The notes under the pieces: generated by a model
Told to the model about the DNA's origin: nothing
Databases searched by the model: none
The model's input: the letters and a program-made list of their open reading frames with translations, nothing else
Made by a program: the position numbers and the translations under genes
In this document: one piece after another, positions 59,153-64,000 of the stretch
Layout of the letters: every line of letters starts with the position of its first letter
How positions within the stretch are numbered: the stretch's first letter is position 1
Assembly (NCBI GenBank): GCA_016704565.1
Contig: JADIZV010000004.1
Span: forward strand, 186,001 to 250,000
From: Candidatus Phosphoribacter baldrii
GTDB lineage: Bacteria; Actinomycetota; Actinomycetes; Actinomycetales; Dermatophilaceae
Length of the DNA: 64,000 nucleotides
Reading direction: 5' to 3'

Positions 59153-60097
59153 TCATTCCGTATGCCGAGACGCTGGCTCCGCGTCCGGATCCGGCAGGGC
59201 GGCGCTTGCCTGGACAGACGCAGCGCCGGGGGCGGTTTCGCCGCGACCGGCGCGGCGGTAGAGGAACACTCCGAGCGCCAGGACGAGCAGCGAGACCCAG
59301 GTGTTGACCCGTAGGCCGAGGATCCGATTGGCATCGTCGGTGCGGATCAGCTCGATGAAGAATCGGCCGAGCGGGTAACCGACGACGACGAACGCGGCGA
59401 AGACCTGCCCCGGGCGGAACGACCGGCGACGCTCCAAGGCGATCAGGAGGCCGGCGACGAGAAGACACCAGAGCAGTTCGTAAAGAAAGGTCGGGTGGAA
59501 CACACCTTTGAGGATGGGATTGCCCGCCGAGTCCAGGACGGCGTGCCCGGCCTGCTGATCCCACTGGTAGATCTGCAGCCCCCACGGCAAATCGGTCGGT
59601 GGGCCGTAGATCTCGTTGTTGAACCAGTTGCCCAGCCTGCCCATGGCCTGGGCGACGAGGTATCCCGGCGCAACGGCGTCGGCGAAGTCGGCGAATGCCA
59701 CGCCGTGTCGGCGGCAGCCGATCCAGGCGCCGAGGCAGCCCAAGGCGACGGCGCCCCAGATGCCCAGCCCGCCCTCCCAGATCCGCACGGCGTTCCAGGG
59801 GTTGCCACCCTCGCCGAAGTAGGGCTGCGGCGTCGTGATGACGTGGTAGATCCGCCCACCGACGATGCCAAAAGGCACCGCCCATGCGGAGATGTCCAGC
59901 ACTTGCCCGGGGGTGCCGCCGCGGGCGACGAGGCGGCGCTGGGCGATCCAGGCGGCCACGATGATCCCCGCGAGGATGGACAGGGCATAGCCGCGCACCG
60001 GCAGCGGACCGATCCACCACACGCCGGTCGTCGGGCTGGGGATCTCGGCGACCACGTCGCCTAGGTCGACCAGCGTGGCCAGGGTGACCACGGTCAC
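59153..60097 (-). CDS. lgt: prolipoprotein diacylglyceryl transferase
   Basis: The 314-residue membrane enzyme transfers diacylglycerol from phosphatidylglycerol to lipobox cysteines, for example that of CtaC here. Landmarks are YALSILAGIIVAAWIAQRRL, the H-x-x-x motif in GRIYHVITTP, GGLGIWGAV and the Lgt signature MGRLGNWFNNEIYG. GTG 60097 overlaps the upstream thioredoxin-like gene stop by 4 bp (GTGA). Last gene of a trpB-trpA-mauE-dsbA-dsbA-lgt string. Confidence 0.95.
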   Translation of the reverse strand: MTVVTLATLVDLGDVVAEIPSPTTGVWWIGPLPVRGYALSILAGIIVAAWIAQRRLVARGGTPGQVLDISAWAVPFGIVGGRIYHVITTPQPYFGEGGNPWNAVRIWEGGLGIWGAVALGCLGAWIGCRRHGVAFADFADAVAPGYLVAQAMGRLGNWFNNEIYGPPTDLPWGLQIYQWDQQAGHAVLDSAGNPILKGVFHPTFLYELLWCLLVAGLLIALERRRSFRPGQVFAAFVVVGYPLGRFFIELIRTDDANRILGLRVNTWVSLLVLALGVFLYRRAGRGETAPGAASVQASAALPDPDAEPASRHTE

Positions 60098-61026
60098 CGG
60101 GCGCCGGCCTTGACTGCGGCCCGGAAGCCGGCGGCGTCGAGCCCGGACAGCTTCATCGCGGTCCCGTTCAGCAATGCCGTCGGCGTGCCGGTGACCCCGG
60201 AGCGCTCGGAGTTGGTCTCCAGCGCGCTGATGTGGGCGGCATACGTGAGGCCCTGCTGGCACGCCTTCCAGGTGTCCAGGCCAGTGCCGGTGATCCCCAC
60301 CTGCTGGGCAAGCCCACCCAGTTGGGCGTCGGTCCAGCCGGCCCCCTCCTGCGCCGGCTGGGCGGCATACACCGCGCTCATGTAGTCATGGAACTTGCCC
60401 TGGTCAGCCGCGCAAAAGGCGCCGTTCGCGGCCCGAACGGATGAGTCATTACGCAGGTTGAGGTCCAGGAAGGTCATCGTGTGGACGACGACCTTCGCCT
60501 CGTTGTTCTTCACCAACTCGGTGATCGCCGAGCCGAAGATTGCTTCGAACTGCTTGCAGATCGGGCACTGCGGATCTTCGAACAGGTCGAGCGTGGGGAC
60601 CCCGGCCGGGGCGCCAGGGTTGAGCACCATCGGCCCGCCGAAGCCGGTCGCCCCTGCGGGGACCGGCCCGGTCGTTGCTTGGGTTGGCGGCGGGGGCGCC
60701 GTCGTTGCTCGCGGTGTTTCTGCTGTGGCGCGGACCGTGGGTGTCGCTGCGGCCGCAGCGGGAGCGCCGCCCCCAGGCCCCGCGGCGGGGGCCGCTGAAG
60801 TGCCGCCTCGGGACAGCGCCTGCCCGAGCAGGACAGCGACTACGACCGCGAGGACCCCGACCACCGCAACCAGGGCTCCGATGACGCCGCGGCGCGAGCC
60901 GCCGGCGCGATCAGCAGCGAGTGGTGAACCGTCGGAGTTGCCCGGCTGGGTCGGTGCGCCAGCGAACGGGTCCGCGGGTGAAGCAGGCGGCTCGTGCGCC
61001 GAGTCCTGATGCGACATGCGCGCCAT
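60094..61026 (-). CDS. membrane-anchored DsbA-like thiol oxidoreductase, copy 1
   Basis: The 310-residue protein has a Pro-rich cytoplasmic N-terminus, one membrane helix (GVIGALVAVVGVLAVVVAVLLG), an Ala/Thr/Pro-rich linker and a DsbA-type thioredoxin domain with the active site Cys154-Pro-Ile-Cys157. The cis-Pro loop GVTGTPTALLNG is present. It is a tandem paralog of the next gene, with the shared HTMTFLDxNLxNDSSVRAA block. It probably forms or isomerises extracytoplasmic disulfides. An in-frame ATG at 61017 is also possible. Confidence 0.88.
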   Translation of the reverse strand: MARMSHQDSAHEPPASPADPFAGAPTQPGNSDGSPLAADRAGGSRRGVIGALVAVVGVLAVVVAVLLGQALSRGGTSAAPAAGPGGGAPAAAAATPTVRATAETPRATTAPPPPTQATTGPVPAGATGFGGPMVLNPGAPAGVPTLDLFEDPQCPICKQFEAIFGSAITELVKNNEAKVVVHTMTFLDLNLRNDSSVRAANGAFCAADQGKFHDYMSAVYAAQPAQEGAGWTDAQLGGLAQQVGITGTGLDTWKACQQGLTYAAHISALETNSERSGVTGTPTALLNGTAMKLSGLDAAGFRAAVKAGAR

Positions 61027-61089
61027 TCTCCCCTATCCGCGGGCGGCCTCCGACGAGCGCAGCCCGACGGGGAGCCCTGCCCGCACTGC

Positions 61090-61821
61090 CTACTTCGTTG
61101 CGGCGGCCACCGCGGCGGCCAACTCGTCCGCCTTGCCGGTCAACGTGAGTTTGGTGCCGTTGATCAGCAACGTCGGGGTGCCATTCACCCCGGCTTTGAG
61201 CGAGGCTTCGGCCACGGCGTTGGCGTGTGCCTTGTAGGTCTTGTCCTTGACGCACTGCTGCCACGTCGGCAGGCTGCCCACCCGGGAGGACAGCGCGAAC
61301 GCCTCCAACTGGGTATCGGTCCAGCCCACGCCCTCCCGCTCCGGCTGGCCGAGGTAAACGGCCGACGTGTAGTCGAGGAACTTGCCCTGGTCCGCGGCGC
61401 AGTAGGCACCCATCGCCGCGCGGACCGACGAGTCATTCTTGAGATTGGTGTCCAGGAAGGTCATGGTGTGGACGACCACCTTGGCCTTGTTGGTCTTGGC
61501 CAGGTCGGCGATCACGCCGCCGTAGACCTTGTCCATCTGGGCACAGGCAGGACACTGCGGGTCCTCGTAGATGTCCAGGACCGGGGCAGACGCCGGTGCG
61601 TCGGGGTTGACAACAATGGGCGCGCCGAGAGCGGTGGCGCCCTTGGGGAAGGCACCGCTCCCGCCCGAGCCCGAGTTCGAGGTCATCGCCCCGATGACAA
61701 TGGCCGCGATGACCGCGACGAACACGAGCGCTGCAATCCCAATCGCCAGGCCGCTGCGGGAGCGGCGAGGGGCGACGGCGGCGAGCTTGGCAGAGGCGTC
61801 TGGACGCGGCATACCGGCCAT
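61090..61821 (-). CDS. membrane-anchored DsbA-like thiol oxidoreductase, copy 2
   Basis: The 243-residue paralog of the preceding gene has one N-terminal membrane helix (GLAIGIAALVFVAVIAAIVIG), a short linker, and the active site Cys90-Pro-Ala-Cys93 in YEDPQCPACAQM. The cis-Pro loop GVNGTPTLLING is intact. The linker is about 60 residues shorter than in copy 1. It lies 63 nt from copy 1 and 37 nt from mauE. Two enzymes with different CxxC dipeptides (PI and PA) suggest distinct redox potentials. Confidence 0.9.
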   Translation of the reverse strand: MAGMPRPDASAKLAAVAPRRSRSGLAIGIAALVFVAVIAAIVIGAMTSNSGSGGSGAFPKGATALGAPIVVNPDAPASAPVLDIYEDPQCPACAQMDKVYGGVIADLAKTNKAKVVVHTMTFLDTNLKNDSSVRAAMGAYCAADQGKFLDYTSAVYLGQPEREGVGWTDTQLEAFALSSRVGSLPTWQQCVKDKTYKAHANAVAEASLKAGVNGTPTLLINGTKLTLTGKADELAAAVAAATK

Positions 61822-61858
61822 TGTCCCTCACGTTCGCGCGGAAACGTTCCCCGACCCT

Positions 61859-62317
61859 TCAGACCCGGTTGTCGAGGGCGTATGCCGTGCGCGGCCGCCG
61901 CACCAACCAGACCCCCGCGAGCAACAGCGCCGCGTCACGGCTCAGCTCCCAGGGATAGGCCGTCTGCTCGGCACCGATCTGGCCACCGCCACCGAAACAC
62001 CCGCAGTCGATGGCGAGGCCGCGAGCCCAGGCCGACGCGATGCCAACGACGAACGCGAGCATGAGCAGGCTCCCGCCGATCGCCGACGGGCGGGTGAACA
62101 GCCCGAGGACGAGCAACAGCCCGACGATGATCTCGATGACCGGCAGTGCGTAGCCGACATAACCGGCCAGGTCGTAGGGCAGCAGCTGATAGGCCCGCAC
62201 CGCGAGTGCGGACTGCCCGAGGTTGGTCACCTTGAGCGCCCCGGCGACGAGCAGCACCCCGCCGAGGACCAGGCGCAGCACAGTCCCCAGCAGGTCCAGC
62301 CCTCGGTCCCTGGTCAT
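61859..62317 (-). CDS. MauE/DoxX-family membrane protein
   Basis: The 152-residue protein has four membrane helices: LLGTVLRLVLGGVLLVAGALKV, YVGYALPVIEIIVGLLLVLGLF, GGSLLMLAFVVGIASAW and ELSRDAALLLAGVWLV. The periplasmic motif LAIDCGCFGGGGQIG contains a Cys pair, as in MauE, needed for disulfide formation in methylamine dehydrogenase. Next to two DsbA-like proteins, it is a candidate membrane partner that reoxidises them. ATG 62317 overlaps the trpA stop by 4 bp. Confidence 0.87.
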   Translation of the reverse strand: MTRDRGLDLLGTVLRLVLGGVLLVAGALKVTNLGQSALAVRAYQLLPYDLAGYVGYALPVIEIIVGLLLVLGLFTRPSAIGGSLLMLAFVVGIASAWARGLAIDCGCFGGGGQIGAEQTAYPWELSRDAALLLAGVWLVRRPRTAYALDNRV

Positions 62318-63156
62318 CGGCGGCTCTCGCGGACCCCCGCCGCCAGTTCGCGGGTGAGGGCTTCCAGGGCCGGTATGCCGCCCTCCCCCAGCGCTGACAC
62401 CAGCGCCGACCCGACGATGACGCCGTCGGCGAATCGCGCCACGTCGGCCGCTTGGGCCCGGTTGGACACGCCCAGCCCGACGCACACCGGCAGGTCGGTG
62501 ACCCCGCGGGTTCCGGCGACCACCGTCTCAGCAGCCGACCCGACCGTCTCACGCGTGCCGGTCACCCCCATGGTCGACGCGGCATACACGAAGCCACGGC
62601 AGGCTCCGGTGGCGATGGCGAGGCGCTCGGGCGTCGAGGACGGGGCCACGAGGAAGACCCGGTCCAGGCCGTGCGCGTCCGAGGCGGCCAGCCACTCCCC
62701 CGCCTCGTCGGGGATGAGATCTGGGGTGATGAGCCCGCAACCCCCCGCCGACGCGAGATCGGCGGCGAACCGGTCGACCCCGCGGCGCAGCACGAGGTTC
62801 CAATAGGTCATGACGTATGCCGCGGCCCCGGCCGCGCTGATCGCGTGGACCGCCTCGAACACGTCGTCGACCCGGGTGCCGCCCTCCAGCGCGGTCTCGG
62901 TAGCGCGTTGGATGACCGGACCGTCCATGAGCGGGTCGGAGTAGGGCACTCCGACCTCGATGATGTCCGCTCCTGCCCGGGCCATGGCGACCATCGCTTC
63001 GATCGACGTCTGGACCGTTGGGAAGCCCACGGGCAGGTAGCCGACCAGGGCGGCCCGACCTTCCGCCCGGCAGGCGGCCAGCACCTGGGCGCCGGGACTG
63101 AGTCGCACGGCAGGTGCGGCGGGGGTGGCCGCGGCCGAGTGGACGGTGGGGGTCAC
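62314..63156 (-). CDS. trpA: tryptophan synthase alpha chain
   Basis: The 280-residue TIM barrel cleaves indole-3-glycerol phosphate. The catalytic Glu and Asp are in IIEVGVPYSDPLMDG, with PDLIPDEAGEW, FVYAASTMGVTGTR and the phosphate loop GLGVSNRAQAADVARFADGVIVGSALV. GTG 63156 overlaps the trpB stop by 4 bp; the N-terminus has an Ala-rich extension. The operon continues into the mauE and dsbA genes. Confidence 0.96.
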   Translation of the reverse strand: MTPTVHSAAATPAAPAVRLSPGAQVLAACRAEGRAALVGYLPVGFPTVQTSIEAMVAMARAGADIIEVGVPYSDPLMDGPVIQRATETALEGGTRVDDVFEAVHAISAAGAAAYVMTYWNLVLRRGVDRFAADLASAGGCGLITPDLIPDEAGEWLAASDAHGLDRVFLVAPSSTPERLAIATGACRGFVYAASTMGVTGTRETVGSAAETVVAGTRGVTDLPVCVGLGVSNRAQAADVARFADGVIVGSALVSALGEGGIPALEALTRELAAGVRESRR

Positions 63157-64000
63157 GGCATACCCTCCGCATCGTCGAGCAGCCCGAACCAGCGGGCTGC
63201 GGTGTGGACGTCCTTGTCGCCGCGCCCCGAAAGCGACACGAGCAAGAGCGCCTCGGGGCCCAGTTCGCGCCCGACCGCCATGGCGCCCGCAAGAGCATGG
63301 GAGGACTCGATCGCTGGGATGATCCCCTCGGTGCGGCACAGCAGCCGGAAGGCCTGCATCGCCTCGTCGTCGGTGACCGCCCGATACTCAGCTCGGCCGG
63401 TCTCGAACAGATGCGCATGTTCCGGCCCGACCGAGGGATAGTCCAATCCGGCTGACACGGAATGCGATTCGATGGTCTGGCCGTCGTCGTCCTGCAAGAC
63501 GTAGGTCGCGGCACCATGCAAGACCCCGCGCGTCCCGCCCGAGAAGCGGGCCGCGTGTCGCCCGCTGTGCACGCCTTCGCCGCCGGCCTCCAGGCCGATG
63601 AGCCGCACCGACGGATCCAGCAGGAAGCGATGGAAAATGCCCATCGCGTTGGAGCCCCCGCCGACACACGCCAGGACCGCATCGGGCAGCCGACCGACCA
63701 GGTCGAGCACCTGCGCGCGGGCCTCGACCCCGATGATCCGGTGGAAGTCGCGCACCATCTCGGGGAACGGATGCGGCCCGGTGACCGTCCCCAGGACGTA
63801 GTGGGTGGAGTCGACGTTGGCGACCCAGTCCCGCAACGCCTCGTTGACCGCGTCCTTGAGGGTCTGGCTGCCGTTGGTCACGGCGACGACCTCGGCACCG
63901 AGCAGCCGCATCCGGGCGACGTTGAGCGCCTGCCGCCGGGTGTCGACCGCCCCCATATAGACGACGCACTCCAGCCCCAGCAGGGCCGCGGCGGTGGCTG
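63153..64000 (-). CDS. trpB: tryptophan synthase beta chain, C-terminal part (5' end outside window)
   Basis: About 282 residues continuing to the edge. Visible features are MGAVDTRRQALNVARMRLLGAEV (with the preceding ECVVY), VTNGSQTLKDAVNEALRDW, the PLP-phosphate loop CVGGGSNAMG, and the late segment HSVSAGLDYPSVGPEH and AIESSHALA. The protein condenses indole with serine. The PLP lysine lies in the missing N-terminal part. Confidence 0.96.
   Translation of the reverse strand, partial: ATAAALLGLECVVYMGAVDTRRQALNVARMRLLGAEVVAVTNGSQTLKDAVNEALRDWVANVDSTHYVLGTVTGPHPFPEMVRDFHRIIGVEARAQVLDLVGRLPDAVLACVGGGSNAMGIFHRFLLDPSVRLIGLEAGGEGVHSGRHAARFSGGTRGVLHGAATYVLQDDDGQTIESHSVSAGLDYPSVGPEHAHLFETGRAEYRAVTDDEAMQAFRLLCRTEGIIPAIESSHALAGAMAVGRELGPEALLLVSLSGRGDKDVHTAARWFGLLDDAEGMP

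Noticed and set aside
547..63163. KOPS, Chi or FtsK-type polar motif as explanation of the repeated 8-mer
   Set aside because: Those motifs are skewed to one strand along a replichore, whereas the two orientations are equal here (43 and 44).
1..64000. Mobile elements or prophage
   Set aside because: I found no transposase, integrase, recombinase or tail-gene motifs on either strand; only the tRNA-Leu could serve as an attachment site and no integrase lies next to it.

Overview
This window is ordinary chromosome of a high-GC actinobacterium, most likely Micrococcales (Intrasporangiaceae/Dermatophilaceae-like). The evidence is the aa3/bcc respiratory supercomplex genes (ctaE-qcrCAB, ctaC-ctaD-ctaF), an adenosine kinase resembling mycobacterial Rv2202c, an ANTAR regulator of the PdtaR type, actinobacterial gene neighbourhoods (rpsA/polA/thioesterase, pyk/pdtaR), GTG starts and 4-bp stop/start overlaps. 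There are no insertion sequences, phage genes, CRISPR arrays or rRNAs. One tRNA (Leu, CAA) is present.

Layout. 1-11.4 kb: end of an Lrp/AsnC gene, trpD, a degenerate receiver protein, then ctaE-qcrC-qcrA-qcrB, a DUF167/LD-carboxypeptidase pair, a small metallopeptidase, and ctaC-ctaD-ctaF on the other strand. 11.5-18.7 kb: a cysteine-desulfurase-like protein without its PLP lysine coupled to a TusA-like protein, aat, adoK, a PadR/membrane-protein pair, erpA, glycerate kinase, nadA. 18.8-26.7 kb: an S/T/P-rich anchored protein, M20 dipeptidase, DUF3043, serine hydrolase, then a sphingosine-phosphate-lyase-like enzyme coupled to an FGGY kinase. 26.8-35.4 kb: rpsA and polA, separated by a secreted HAF/FnIII protein, a small tail-anchored protein and a methyltransferase. 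35.5-47.3 kb: an accessory catabolic region with MarR and IclR regulators, SDR, amidohydrolase, MaoC hydratase, acyl-CoA dehydrogenase, a 533-aa unknown, an aromatic-acid MFS transporter, CoA ligase and an FAD ring hydroxylase. 47.5-64 kb: WS/DGAT, GNAT, DUF554, pdtaR, tRNA-Leu, pyk, gltBD, and a trpB-trpA-mauE-dsbA-dsbA-lgt operon.

The most striking signal is not a gene. The 8-mer CGGCATAC/GTATGCCG occurs about 87 times by eye (43 and 44 in the two orientations), roughly 1.4 per kb, where base composition predicts about 2-3. It lies in all reading frames, forcing rare codons such as ATA and TAT. It is enriched between genes and forms inverted pairs at convergent gene ends. That behaviour resembles the DNA uptake sequences of Neisseria and Pasteurellaceae, which I do not know to be described for this group. 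Other leads are the lysine-less NifS-like/TusA pair beside ctaC, the lyase/FGGY-kinase pair, and the orphan catabolic cluster with its unknown 533-aa protein.
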